64,000 bases of DNA from an uncultured Clostridia bacterium (GTDB taxonomy: Bacteria > Bacillota > Clostridia > Christensenellales > CAG-138), in assembly GCA_946411635.1 (NCBI GenBank), contig CAMKES010000007.1, forward strand, positions 19,075-83,074, in the 5' to 3' direction. Positions 41,383 to 52,397 of the stretch are shown here, piece after piece. The position numbers were made by a program, and so were the translations under genes. Under the pieces are notes generated by a model. It saw only the letters and a program-made list of their open reading frames with translations. It had not been told where the DNA came from and searched no databases. Each line of letters opens with the position of its first letter. Position 1 is the first letter of the stretch.

Positions 41383-42405
41383 TTATTTGCAGAACCAGAA
41401 GATCAGAAGCGCGCAGGCGCTTGCGATCGCGGTCACGACGGTGTACATGGAAACGATCCTCGTTTCCGGCGCGCCGCCGAGCTCGAAATGATGATGCAGC
41501 GGAGCCATGCGGAAGATGCGCTTATGCCGGAGCTTGTAGGAGCCGACCTGCAGGATGACCGACACGCTCGACGCGACGTACATGACGCCCATCAGCGGGA
41601 GCAGCAGCGACGTGCGGGTCAAAAGCGCCATCGCGCTGACCGCGCCGCCCAGCGTGAACGCGCCGAGGTCGCCCATGAACACCTTCGCAGGATAGGAATT
41701 GTGGATGAGAAAGCCGAGGCACGCGCCGGTGACCGCAAGCGAGAACACCGCCATGCCGGAAAGTCCGTTGAGCAGGGATACGGTCTCCTCCGCGACGGCG
41801 CCCGCGCCGCCGAAGGCCGAGACGAACAGAACGATCATGACGCCGGTCGCAAGCGAATACACCGACGTGACCGAGGAGGAAAGGCCGTCCAGCCCGTCGA
41901 TCAGGTTGACGGAGTTGACCGCCGCGATGATGACGAACATCGCGAACGGAATGAAGAAGACGCCGAGATCCGCCTTGTCAAGCCAGATCGTGCTGCCGAC
42001 CATGGGATGATAATACAGCGCGATCGCGAAGCCGAGCGAGAGCACGAACTGCGCGGCGATCTTCTGCCACGCGTGCAGGCCCATCGACCGCTTCTTCATG
42101 ATCTTGATGAAGTCGTCCAGAAATCCCACGAGCCCGAACAACGCCGTCATCAGCAGCGCCCACACCGAAAGCCGGTAGCTCGCGCCCGAAAAGATCAGCG
42201 TTGCGATCACGATCGCGATCAGAAGCATGACGCCGCCCATCGTGGGCGTGTTCTGCTTCTTGAGATGCGTCTGCGGTCCGTCGTCGCGCACGTTCTGCCC
42301 GAATTTCAGCCGGTGCAGGATCGGGATCACGATCGGGCCCAGCAGCGCGGATACGCCGAATGCGACGATCAGCGCCAGCAGGGAATTGACAACGATGTTT
42401 TCCAT
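41383..42405 (-). CDS. mraY: Phospho-N-acetylmuramoyl-pentapeptide transferase
   Basis: A 340-residue membrane enzyme with ten predicted helices that makes lipid I. Motifs: GPQTHLKKQNTPTMGG, FLDDFIKI (Asp pair), NLIDGLDGLSS, and the cytosolic HHH loop MAPLHHHFELGG. Normal length. murF, often upstream, is not in the cluster. Confidence 0.96.
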   Translation of the reverse strand: MENIVVNSLLALIVAFGVSALLGPIVIPILHRLKFGQNVRDDGPQTHLKKQNTPTMGGVMLLIAIVIATLIFSGASYRLSVWALLMTALFGLVGFLDDFIKIMKKRSMGLHAWQKIAAQFVLSLGFAIALYYHPMVGSTIWLDKADLGVFFIPFAMFVIIAAVNSVNLIDGLDGLSSSVTSVYSLATGVMIVLFVSAFGGAGAVAEETVSLLNGLSGMAVFSLAVTGACLGFLIHNSYPAKVFMGDLGAFTLGGAVSAMALLTRTSLLLPLMGVMYVASSVSVILQVGSYKLRHKRIFRMAPLHHHFELGGAPETRIVSMYTVVTAIASACALLIFWFCK

Positions 42406-42420
42406 GAAAAACGCCCCCTC

Positions 42421-43854
42421 TTACTGTTTCAGGATCTCCTCAACGATCTCGCGGTCGTCGAAGTGATGCTTGACACCGTTGATCTCCTGATAATTCTCAT
42501 GCCCCTTGCCCGCGATCACCAGCACGTCGTCCGGCTCGAGGATCGAAAGCGCGTACGCGATCGCGTCTCTGCGGTTGACGATCGAAACGTACGGCGTGCC
42601 GCTTTTCTGCACGCCGAGTTCCACGGCGCGGACGATCTCGTCCGGATTCTCGGTGCGCGGGTTGTCGCTCGTGACGACGACGAAATCCGAATGCCGCCCG
42701 CCGATCTCGCCCATGATCGGGCGTTTCGTGCGGTCGCGGTCGCCGCCGCAGCCGAACAGGGATACGACGCGCGCTTTCGCGAACTGCCGCACCGACGTCA
42801 GCACGTTCTGGAGCGCGTCGGGCGTGTGCGCGTAATCCACGTAGACCGAGAACGGACGGCCGTTCGTGTCGACGGACTGGAGCCGTCCCGAAACGCCGGA
42901 AAGCGATTCGAGGCCCTTGATGATGTCCGCGAACGAAGCGCCGACCGCCTGCATCATCGCCGCCGCGCCCATCGCGTTGTACACCGAGAACAGTCCCGAG
43001 ATGTGCATGCGCACGGGACCCTCGCCGTTCGGCGTGCGCAGGTGGAAGCGGACGCCGTCGGTGCGGATGTCGATGTTCAGCGCGGTATAGTCCGCGCGGT
43101 GCTGAATGCCCATCGTCCGGACCGGGATGGTAAGCCCGTCCGTCATGCGCTCCGCATACGCGTCGTCGACGTTGACGATCGCGAGGTCGCTCTGTTTGAA
43201 CAAAAGCTTTTTCGCTTCGAGATAGTGATCGAAGGTCTTATGGTAATCGAGATGGTCCTGCGTGAGATTCGTGAAGAGACCGACGCGGAACGGGATCCCC
43301 GCGACGCGGTCCTGCACGAGCGCGTGGCTCGAAACCTCCATTACGACGAGGTCCACGTTCTCGTCCGCCATGCGGCGCAGCAGCGCGAACAGATCCGCCG
43401 ATTCCGGCGTGGTGCGGCCGGTCTCGAGCATCGTGTCGCCGATCATGTTGCGGATCGTGCCGATGAGCCCGACCTTTTTGCCCGCCGCTTCCGCGATGGA
43501 TTTGACCATGTAGGTCGTGCTGGTCTTGCCGTTCGTGCCGGTCACGCCGAGCATGATCATCTCGCGCTCGGGATGCCCGAAGAACGCCGCGGCGGCGTGC
43601 GCCATCGCGACGCGTCCGTCCGGCACGACGATCTGCGGCACGTCGAGCGGCAGGAGCCGTTCCACGATCAGCGCGGACGCGCCCCGGTCCACCGCCTGCG
43701 CGGCGAAATTGTGCCCGTCGGACACGAGCCCCTGCATACAGCAGAACAGGCTGCCCTTCTGCACCTTTCGCGAATCGTATTCGACCGACGTGATCTCTGC
43801 GTCGCCGCCGGTGACCGGTTGTCCGAGCTCCGCGGCAATATTGGATAACAGCAT
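42421..43854 (-). CDS. murE: UDP-N-acetylmuramoyl-L-alanyl-D-glutamate--2,6-diaminopimelate ligase
   Basis: A 477-residue Mur ligase adding the third stem-peptide residue. ATP loop GTNGKTST (106-113), VMEVSSHALVQDRV, carbamylated-Lys region LTQDHLDYHKTF and the amino-acid selectivity motif DNPR (397-400), which marks the meso-diaminopimelate type. GGGGGAG lies 6 nt before ATG 43854. This predicts A2pm-type peptidoglycan. Confidence 0.95.
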   Translation of the reverse strand: MLLSNIAAELGQPVTGGDAEITSVEYDSRKVQKGSLFCCMQGLVSDGHNFAAQAVDRGASALIVERLLPLDVPQIVVPDGRVAMAHAAAAFFGHPEREMIMLGVTGTNGKTSTTYMVKSIAEAAGKKVGLIGTIRNMIGDTMLETGRTTPESADLFALLRRMADENVDLVVMEVSSHALVQDRVAGIPFRVGLFTNLTQDHLDYHKTFDHYLEAKKLLFKQSDLAIVNVDDAYAERMTDGLTIPVRTMGIQHRADYTALNIDIRTDGVRFHLRTPNGEGPVRMHISGLFSVYNAMGAAAMMQAVGASFADIIKGLESLSGVSGRLQSVDTNGRPFSVYVDYAHTPDALQNVLTSVRQFAKARVVSLFGCGGDRDRTKRPIMGEIGGRHSDFVVVTSDNPRTENPDEIVRAVELGVQKSGTPYVSIVNRRDAIAYALSILEPDDVLVIAGKGHENYQEINGVKHHFDDREIVEEILKQ

Positions 43855-43885
43855 TGCTTCTCCCCCTGTTTCGTTCGTTTCTGTA

Positions 43886-46123
43886 TCACTCTTTGACCTG
43901 GAACTGTACGTGCACGACCGTTCCGATCGGGACTTCCGTTCCGTCCGGAATATCCTGCTCGAAAACCTCGCCCGCACAGTTCGTGCGGTCGTAATCCAGG
44001 ATCAGACCGACCTTCTTCAGCGCGTCAAGCGCGTCGATGCGGTCCTTTCCGATCAGTTTCGGTACTTTGACCGTTTCCGTTTCCTCTTCGACCTCGGCGA
44101 AGAACGAGTATCCGCTCGAGTACAGCATGACCGTGCTGCCGCGCACGACCTGCGTGTTCGCCGCGGGCGACTGGTTCGTGACCGTGGACTGCTCCTCGGC
44201 CTCGAGATAGATCCCCGTCAGACCCGCGTCGCTCAAAGCCTTGTTCGCGTCCTTGACGGTAAGCCCGCGCACGTTCGGCACGACGGCGATCCGGCTTTCG
44301 ATGTCGGGCGCGATGCCCGCGTACGACAGCGACGCGGCAAGCACCTGCTGTACGAACGGCGCGGCGACCGTGCTGCCGTACACCTGCGGCACCTGCGGCT
44401 CGTCGACGATGATCAGACAGACGAACTGCGGATCGTCGACCGGCGCGAAGCCGATGAACGACGCGATGAGCTTGCTCGACGAAACGTTGCCGTTCTCGTC
44501 GTATTTCTGAGACGTGCCGGTCTTGCCGCCGACCGAATAGCCGGGGACCTGCGCGTTTCTGCCGCTGCCGCGCTCCACGACGCCGCGCAGAAGCGAACGG
44601 ATCGTTTCGGACGTGCTCTTCGAAATCACCTGCCGCACGACGGTGCGCTCGTTTCGAAGCAGCACGTTGCCGTCCCGGTCGACGATCTCGGAGACGATGT
44701 ACGGCTTCAGAAGCTCGCCGCCGTTGATGCAGGCGGAGAACGCCGCGCAGAGCTGCATGCCGGTGCAGCTGACGCTCTGCCCGAACCCGATGCGCGCAAG
44801 GTCGGCGTCGCGGACGTATTTCTTGTGCATGACGCTGCCGCTCGTTTCGCCCATGACGCCGCTTCCGGTCGGCTCGTCGAAGCCGAAACGGTAGATATAG
44901 TCGTAGAACGTGTCGACGCCCATTTTAAGCGCCATCGACATGAACGCCGGGTTGCAGCTGTTCGCGACGGCGTCCGCAAGGGATTCCTCGCCGTGACCGC
45001 CGGACTTCCAGCACTTGATGCGCTCGCCGCGCACCAGCAGCGAGCCGCTGCACTTGAACCGCGTCGCCTGCGTGACCGTGCCGGTCTCCAGCGCGGCCGC
45101 AAGCGTAATGACCTTGAACGCCGAGCCCGGCTCGTACGTGTCGGTGACGATGCGGTTCTTCGAAAGCTCCAGCAGCGTTTTCGCGTCGGAACGCGGCGGG
45201 TTCGAGGAGTCGAACGTCGGATACGTGCCGATCGCGAGGATCTCGCCCGTGTTCGGGTTCATCAGGATCCCCTGCACGCTCTTGGCGTTGTTGATGTAGC
45301 ACGCCTCCTGCAGCGCGTTCTCGAGAATGCCCTGGTAGCCGGTGTCGGTCGTGAGAATGAGATCCGCGCCGGGGATCGGGTCGATGTATTCCTCTTCGCC
45401 GCCGGGGACCGGGTTGTTGTCGCGGTCGGTGTCCGCCTTCTGATAGCCGTTCTCGCCGGCGAGATATTTGTTGTAGGTCAGCTCGACGCCGGTCTGTCCG
45501 TCGCCGTCGATGTTCGTAAAGCCGATCAGCTGCGCGTAGTAGCCGGTCTCCGGATAGTCGCGCTTGACGTCGGAATAATAGCTTACGCCGCTGCCGAGCT
45601 GCATGGAATTGAGCTTTGAAATGACTTCCTTGTCGACCTGGTCCTTGATCTTGACCTGCGACAGAAGCACGCGCTCGTGCGTCGTCTTATCCTTCTCGCG
45701 CGTTTTCGTCAGCTTTGCGTACACCACGTCGTAGTTCAGTTCCAGATACGTCGACAGGATATACGCGATGCGCTCGCGGTCGGACTCCTGAATGTTCTGC
45801 GGATTCACGCAGACCTGATACGTCGTGTACGACGACGCGAGCACCGTGCCGTTGCGGTCGAGGATGCGGCCGCGCTCCGCCTTGACGGAGGTAACGCGCG
45901 TCCACTGGCGCATCGCCTTCTGCGTCCAGTTCTGCCCCTTGATGACGGACACGTCAAACAGCTTTCCGATGACGAGCAGAAACGCGACGGCGGAAAGGAG
46001 CATGGCGACGAGCAGTTTTCTTTTTTGCGGTGCGATCCGTACTTTCGGCGCGCCGGAGCGGCGCTTTTTTCGTCTTGCGCGCACGCCGGCGGTCCGGAGG
46101 ATCCGCAGTCGCGGAATCTTCAT
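43886..46123 (-). CDS. Class B penicillin-binding protein with PASTA domains (FtsI/SpoVD type)
   Basis: A 745-residue transpeptidase. Basic N-terminus, one membrane helix (about 37-54), dimerisation domain, and transpeptidase domain with SxxK at Ser334 (EPGSAFK), SCN (389-391) and KTG (534-536). Two C-terminal PASTA domains (about 612-680 and 688-745), as in SpoVD and some FtsI of Firmicutes. Works with FtsW at the septum. Whether it is the vegetative or sporulation enzyme cannot be decided from sequence. Start overlaps the ftsL stop (ATGA). Confidence 0.93.
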   Translation of the reverse strand: MKIPRLRILRTAGVRARRKKRRSGAPKVRIAPQKRKLLVAMLLSAVAFLLVIGKLFDVSVIKGQNWTQKAMRQWTRVTSVKAERGRILDRNGTVLASSYTTYQVCVNPQNIQESDRERIAYILSTYLELNYDVVYAKLTKTREKDKTTHERVLLSQVKIKDQVDKEVISKLNSMQLGSGVSYYSDVKRDYPETGYYAQLIGFTNIDGDGQTGVELTYNKYLAGENGYQKADTDRDNNPVPGGEEEYIDPIPGADLILTTDTGYQGILENALQEACYINNAKSVQGILMNPNTGEILAIGTYPTFDSSNPPRSDAKTLLELSKNRIVTDTYEPGSAFKVITLAAALETGTVTQATRFKCSGSLLVRGERIKCWKSGGHGEESLADAVANSCNPAFMSMALKMGVDTFYDYIYRFGFDEPTGSGVMGETSGSVMHKKYVRDADLARIGFGQSVSCTGMQLCAAFSACINGGELLKPYIVSEIVDRDGNVLLRNERTVVRQVISKSTSETIRSLLRGVVERGSGRNAQVPGYSVGGKTGTSQKYDENGNVSSSKLIASFIGFAPVDDPQFVCLIIVDEPQVPQVYGSTVAAPFVQQVLAASLSYAGIAPDIESRIAVVPNVRGLTVKDANKALSDAGLTGIYLEAEEQSTVTNQSPAANTQVVRGSTVMLYSSGYSFFAEVEEETETVKVPKLIGKDRIDALDALKKVGLILDYDRTNCAGEVFEQDIPDGTEVPIGTVVHVQFQVKE

Positions 46124-46638
46124 GGTTCATCTCCGTTCGGTGCGGGGGTCGAAGGCGCGGCCGTATCCGGCGCTGCCGTTCCCGGCGCGGCCGTGTCCGA
46201 CGCGTAATCGTCGCTTCCCCTGTACCAGTTCATCGTCATGCCGAGGGTGCGGCAGACGTCGTTGATCGTTGCAAAGTCGTTCATGGAGCTCTGCGTTTTT
46301 TTGAGCTGGGAGATCTGCTCGTTGAGCGTGTCGATCTCCTTGTTGACGGCGTTCGTATTGCTGACGATGCGCGCGTAATCCGCCGCGCCGAACAGCGCGA
46401 ACAGCGCGGTCGCGGCGATCACGAACACCGAGAGCAGGATCAGGATCTTGCTCGCGGACGTCAGCCGGACTTCGGTGCGGGCGGCGCGTTTTTTGCGCGG
46501 CTGCCGCGTCGGCTGCGGGCGGATCGGCATCGACGAATCCTCCAGAACGGGCGTGGGATTGCCCGTCTGGGTCGGCGAATAGATCCGGGTCTTTGCGCCG
46601 CCGGATTTCTGCCGCTCGTCGTTGAACCGAACGTCCAT
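46120..46638 (-). CDS. ftsL: FtsL-like cell division protein
   Basis: 172 residues; basic cytosolic N-terminus, membrane helix ILILLSVFVIAATALFALFG (about 65-84), then a short coiled coil (NAVNKEIDTLNEQISQLKKT). Low sequence conservation is normal for FtsL; assignment rests on size, topology and position between rsmH and the PBP. The Ala/Pro/Thr tail of about 25 residues is additional. Confidence 0.78.
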   Translation of the reverse strand: MDVRFNDERQKSGGAKTRIYSPTQTGNPTPVLEDSSMPIRPQPTRQPRKKRAARTEVRLTSASKILILLSVFVIAATALFALFGAADYARIVSNTNAVNKEIDTLNEQISQLKKTQSSMNDFATINDVCRTLGMTMNWYRGSDDYASDTAAPGTAAPDTAAPSTPAPNGDEP

Positions 46639-46656
46639 GCCGATGCTCCTTTCTAA

Positions 46657-47619
46657 TCAATATGACCCCGTTTCGGGATCGATGCGCACGATCGCCCTGA
46701 GCTTTGCGCTCGTCGCGCGCGGGTTCGCTTTCTGTTCCGCCTCCGACGCGACCAGCGGATGGCGCGTCAGGACCTTTGCGGTGGGTTTTCTGCCGCAGAT
46801 GCACACCGGCGCCGATTTCGGGCAGATGCAGGGATTCTCAAACGAGCGGAACGCGTTTTTCACGATGCGGTCCTCGAGAGAATGAAACGTCAGGATCGCA
46901 AGCCGTCCGCCCGGCTTCAGAAGGTCGTGCGCGGAACGGACCGCGTCCTCCAGCCCGTCGAGCTCGCCGTTGACCGCGATGCGGATCGCCTGAAAACAGC
47001 GCCGCGCCGGATGCTGCGGCTCGTTGCGGAACTTCGCGGGGATCGCGCTTTTGATCAGCTCCGCAAGCTCCGTCGTCGTTTCGATCGGAGAGACCGCGCG
47101 CTGCCGAACGATGCGCTGCGCGATCTTTGCGGAGAACTTCTCCTCGCCGTATGCAAAGAAGATGCGGCGCAGTTCGTCCTCCGGCCACTCGTTGACGACG
47201 GTTTTCGCCGTGAGCGGCGCGCTTCGGTCCATGCGCATGTCCAGCGGCGCCTCCGCCTTGTAGGAGAAGCCGCGTTCGCGCGCGTCGAGCTGATGCGAGC
47301 TGACGCCCAGATCCAGCAGGATTCCGTCGACCGCCGTCACGCCGCGCGCCGCGAGCAGCGCTTTCATGTCGAAAAAGTTGCCCTTGATCGCGGTGAAGCG
47401 ATCGCCGAAGCGGGAAAGCCGTTCGCCAGCCGCCTTCAGCGCGTCGTCGTCGCGGTCGATGCCGAAAAGCCTGCCGGTTTCGGGCATGGCGGAAAGCACC
47501 GCCTCCGCGTGGCCGCCGCCGCCCAGCGTTCCGTCCGCGAAAATGCCGCCGCGCGACGGCTCGAGAAGCGTCAGAACTTCCGAAACCATGATCGGAACGT
47601 GATGAAATCCGGTCTCCAT
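46657..47619 (-). CDS. rsmH: 16S rRNA (cytosine1402-N4)-methyltransferase
   Basis: 320 residues. Start HHVPIMVSEVLTLL, SAM loop DGTLGGGGHAEAVL, LLDLGVSSHQLD, RGFSY, and FHSLEDRIVKNAF. First gene of the dcw cluster; mraZ, its usual upstream neighbour, is absent and the divergent neighbour is gyrB. AAAGGAGC lies 5 nt before ATG 47619. Confidence 0.96.
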   Translation of the reverse strand: METGFHHVPIMVSEVLTLLEPSRGGIFADGTLGGGGHAEAVLSAMPETGRLFGIDRDDDALKAAGERLSRFGDRFTAIKGNFFDMKALLAARGVTAVDGILLDLGVSSHQLDARERGFSYKAEAPLDMRMDRSAPLTAKTVVNEWPEDELRRIFFAYGEEKFSAKIAQRIVRQRAVSPIETTTELAELIKSAIPAKFRNEPQHPARRCFQAIRIAVNGELDGLEDAVRSAHDLLKPGGRLAILTFHSLEDRIVKNAFRSFENPCICPKSAPVCICGRKPTAKVLTRHPLVASEAEQKANPRATSAKLRAIVRIDPETGSY

Positions 47620-47669
47620 GCGGCTCCTTTCTCCGAAACGGTACACTTCCACATATATATACATCGTAG

Positions 47670-47698
47670 ATTATACACCAATCGTTCCGGCTTGTCAT
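47670..47698 (-). promoter_or_regulatory. Promoter of the dcw cluster
   Basis: Read leftwards: -35 ATGACA (47698-47693), 17-nt spacer, consensus -10 TATAAT (47675-47670). Leader to the rsmH ATG is about 44 nt. Confidence 0.8.
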
Positions 47699-47775
47699 CC
47701 CATAATTGCGTCCGGAAAGCAAATTTTCTATGAAATATGAATAAACCGTAAATATGGCGGAGAAAATCCTCTCAT

Positions 47776-47797
47776 CCACAACATATTGTGGTATAAT
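47776..47797 (+). promoter_or_regulatory. gyrB promoter with overlapping NrdR-box-like palindrome
   Basis: Extended -10 TGGTATAAT with the hexamer at 47792-47797; no good -35. Directly upstream, and ending at the base before the hexamer, is the palindrome CCACAACATATTGTGG (47776-47791). Its inner 14 bases match the NrdR-box pattern CACwAtATATwGTG at all but one position. A bound repressor would block the promoter. Confidence 0.5.
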
Positions 47798-47825
47798 GAC
47801 GGGTACTAAAAAACGGAGGCAGAAT

Positions 47826-49778
<1,953 letters not shown>

Positions 49779-49781
49779 GCC

Positions 49782-52190
49782 ATGGCAAAGACGACGACAC
49801 CCACCCTGCCCGAGACCATCCTCTTAAAGAGCATGGACGAGGTCATGCACGATTCGATGATGCCGTACGCCGAGCACGTCATCCTCGAGCGCGCACTCCC
49901 GCGCGTCGAGGACGGTCTGAAGCCCGTGCAGAGACGCATCCTCTATACCATGATGGAGCTGGGGCTTTCCCCCGACAAGCCGCACCGCAAGAGCGCGCGC
50001 ATCGTCGGCGACTGCCTCGGCAAATACCATCCGCACGGCGACAGCTCGGTGTACGACGCGATGGTGCGTATGGCGCAGCCGTTCAACATGGGCGCCACGC
50101 TCGTCGACGGACACGGCAACTTCGGTTCGGTCGACGGCGACTCCGCCGCGGCGATGCGATACACCGAAGCCCGCATGACCGACGCGGCGCTGCTGCTCCT
50201 GAAGGACATCGACAAGGACACGGTCGACTATACGTGGAACTTCGACGACACCCTGAAGGAGCCGACGCTGCTGCCCGGACGGTTCCCGAACCTGCTGGTC
50301 AACGGCGCGAACGGCATCGCGGTCGGTCTTGCGACCTCGATCCCGCCGCACAATCCCGTCGAGGCGATCGACGCGGTCGTGGCGGTGCTGGACAATCCGC
50401 GCATCAAGATCCCGGATCTTCTGAAGATCATGCCCGCGCCGGACTTCCCGACCGGGGGATTCCTGCTCGACTCGCCGGAGATCGCGCAAAGCTACGAAAC
50501 GGGCCGCGGCAAGCTTATCATGCGCGCGCGCACGCACTTTGAAGAGGTCAGGAACGGCAAGACGCGCATCGTCATCGACGAGTTCCCGTATCAGATCAAC
50601 AAGGCCGCGTGCCTCTCGAAGATCCTGGAGCTCACGCAGGAGAAAAAGGCGCTGTTCTCCGCCGTCTCCGACATCCGCGACGAGTCCGACCGCACCGGCA
50701 CGCGCGCCGTCATCGAGATCAAGAAGGACGGCGATCCGGAGCGGATCCTGCAGCTGCTGTTCAAATACTCCGACCTGCAGTGCACGTTCGGCGCGAACTA
50801 CGTGGCGATCGCCGACGGCAAGCCGCAGCAGCTGAATCTCAAACAGATCATCGAATACTACGTGCGGCATCAGCGCAACGTCGTGACGCGCCGCACGAAG
50901 ACCGAGCTTGAGATCGCAAGGAAGCGCTGTCACATCCTGGAAGGCCTGATGGTCGCGGTCAACAACCTCGACCGCGTGATCCGGCTGATCCGCGCCAGCA
51001 AGTCGCCGAAGGAAGCGCGCGAAGGCCTCATGAAGACCTTCTCGCTCACCGAGATCCAGGCGCAGGCGATCCTCGATCTGCGGCTGCAGAAGCTCACGAA
51101 TCTCGAGCTTCTGGCGATCGAAAAGGAATATAAGGAAGTCAAAAAGCTGATCGCGGAGCTCGAAGCGATCCTCGCCTCCGACACGAAGCTCGTGCATCTC
51201 ATCAAAAAGGAGCTTCTGGAGGTCCGCAAGACGTTCGACGGCAAGCGCAGGACGCAGATCATTTCGGCCGACGCCGAGGTCGAACCCACGACGAACGAGC
51301 CGGAGACCGTCGAGGAGATGGTCGTCGCGGTCTGCGCCGATCTGAAGATCCGCAAGTGCCTGAAAAAGCAGTTCAATCTTTCGCAGATCCGCGCCGACAA
51401 GCCGGAGCGCATCCTCGAGCTCAACAGCAACGAGAGTATCCGCCTGTTCACGAACCGCGGCGCCATGCTGAACCTGAAGGTCAGCGACATTCCGGAGACC
51501 CGTCCGAGCTCGCGCGCTGCGAATCTCGTCAGCATCGTGGAGCTCGAAAAGGGCGAAACGATCGTCGGCGCCTTCCCCGACCGCGACGAGGGCAGCTATC
51601 TGTTCTGTACGACCGGCGGCATGGTGAAGCGGTCGAAGGCCGCGGACTACCGCGTACGCGGCAAGCGCACGGCGGCGCTGAACCTCAAGGACAAGGACGC
51701 GCTTCTGGGCGCGTACCCGATGCCGCGCATGGACATCATGCTCGTGACCGAACACGGCATGTGCATCCGCTTCGCCTCCGACTCCGTGCCGGAGACCGGA
51801 CGCGCGGCGGCGGGCGTCATCGGCATCAAGCTGGAGCCGAAGGACCGCGTCATGGCGTGCATGCCGGTCGGCGACGAGGGCGAGCTGATCGTGCTCACCG
51901 ACCGCGGCTTCGGCAAGCGCAGCTTCCTCTTCGACTACGAGCTGCAGGGCAGAAACGGCAAGGGCGTCAAGACCTTCGATTTCCGCAAAAACGGCAGCAA
52001 CGGCACGCGCATCGCGTACGCCGGAACCGTGCAGCAGCCCTTCACCCTCGTGATCGAACAGCGCCACGGCGCAAAGACGCCGATCAACACCGAACAGATC
52101 CACATCGAGCCGAAAGGCAGCAAGGGCGAAATGCTCCTTGCGGTCGTGCTCGACGACGACGTCATCTCGGCGTACCGCACCGACGACTGA
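49782..52190 (+). CDS. gyrA: DNA gyrase / topoisomerase IV subunit A
   Basis: 802 residues. Winged helix with catalytic Tyr127 in MRYTEARM, quinolone region [12 protein letters not shown] (Ser and Asp at the usual positions, no resistance change), tower and coiled-coil domains, then a C-terminal beta-pinwheel. The GyrA box that allows negative supercoiling (QRRGGKG) is replaced by QGRNGKG at 722-728. That degenerate box makes a topoisomerase IV-like activity possible. Gene symbol is therefore provisional. Confidence 0.85.
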   Translation: MAKTTTPTLPETILLKSMDEVMHDSMMPYAEHVILERALPRVEDGLKPVQRRILYTMMELGLSPDKPHRKSARIVGDCLGKYHPHGDSSVYDAMVRMAQPFNMGATLVDGHGNFGSVDGDSAAAMRYTEARMTDAALLLLKDIDKDTVDYTWNFDDTLKEPTLLPGRFPNLLVNGANGIAVGLATSIPPHNPVEAIDAVVAVLDNPRIKIPDLLKIMPAPDFPTGGFLLDSPEIAQSYETGRGKLIMRARTHFEEVRNGKTRIVIDEFPYQINKAACLSKILELTQEKKALFSAVSDIRDESDRTGTRAVIEIKKDGDPERILQLLFKYSDLQCTFGANYVAIADGKPQQLNLKQIIEYYVRHQRNVVTRRTKTELEIARKRCHILEGLMVAVNNLDRVIRLIRASKSPKEAREGLMKTFSLTEIQAQAILDLRLQKLTNLELLAIEKEYKEVKKLIAELEAILASDTKLVHLIKKELLEVRKTFDGKRRTQIISADAEVEPTTNEPETVEEMVVAVCADLKIRKCLKKQFNLSQIRADKPERILELNSNESIRLFTNRGAMLNLKVSDIPETRPSSRAANLVSIVELEKGETIVGAFPDRDEGSYLFCTTGGMVKRSKAADYRVRGKRTAALNLKDKDALLGAYPMPRMDIMLVTEHGMCIRFASDSVPETGRAAAGVIGIKLEPKDRVMACMPVGDEGELIVLTDRGFGKRSFLFDYELQGRNGKGVKTFDFRKNGSNGTRIAYAGTVQQPFTLVIEQRHGAKTPINTEQIHIEPKGSKGEMLLAVVLDDDVISAYRTDD

Positions 52191-52211
52191 TCCGAATCGA
52201 CGGAAATACTG

Positions 52212-52241
52212 CGCACCCGATCCCGGTCGGGTGCGTTTTTT
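52212..52241 (+). terminator. Terminator of gyrB-gyrA
   Basis: CGCACCCGA (52212-52220) pairs with TCGGGTGCG (52227-52235), followed by six T. Confidence 0.92.
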
Positions 52242-52293
52242 CACGGCATTTTGAAAGAATTGTGACACGAAAGCAAACTCCTGCCGGAACGTA

Positions 52294-52321
52294 TTGCATA
52301 TTTGCAAAACTGTGCTATGAT
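52294..52321 (+). promoter_or_regulatory. Promoter of clpB
   Basis: -35 TTGCAT (52294-52299), 16-nt spacer, -10 TATGAT (52316-52321), sigma-A type. The CIRCE element begins 5 nt after the -10 box and so covers the start site. Confidence 0.75.
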
Positions 52322-52325
52322 TAGT

Positions 52326-52352
52326 TTAGCACTCGGAGGTTGAGAGTGCTAA
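52326..52352 (+). promoter_or_regulatory. CIRCE operator (HrcA binding site)
   Basis: TTAGCACTC (52326-52334), nine bases, GAGTGCTAA (52344-52352): a perfect match to the CIRCE consensus. HrcA bound here would repress clpB until heat or unfolded protein titrates GroE. hrcA is not in the window. Confidence 0.95.
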
Positions 52353-52397
52353 AACGAATTTGACGGCAAGATCCGTTTCGATAAGGAGGCGAAGCAT

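Noticed and set aside
37612-43848. A 2078-codon open frame on the plus strand opposite the dcw cluster
   Set aside because: It is antisense to seven well-identified genes; high G+C removes stop codons from the opposite frame. Composition is Arg/His/Asp-rich and there is no domain.
47771-47781. DnaA box (TCATCCACA) near gyrB
   Set aside because: One mismatch to TTATCCACA and single; it forms part of the better-matching palindrome CCACAACATATTGTGG. No dnaA, dnaN or box cluster nearby.
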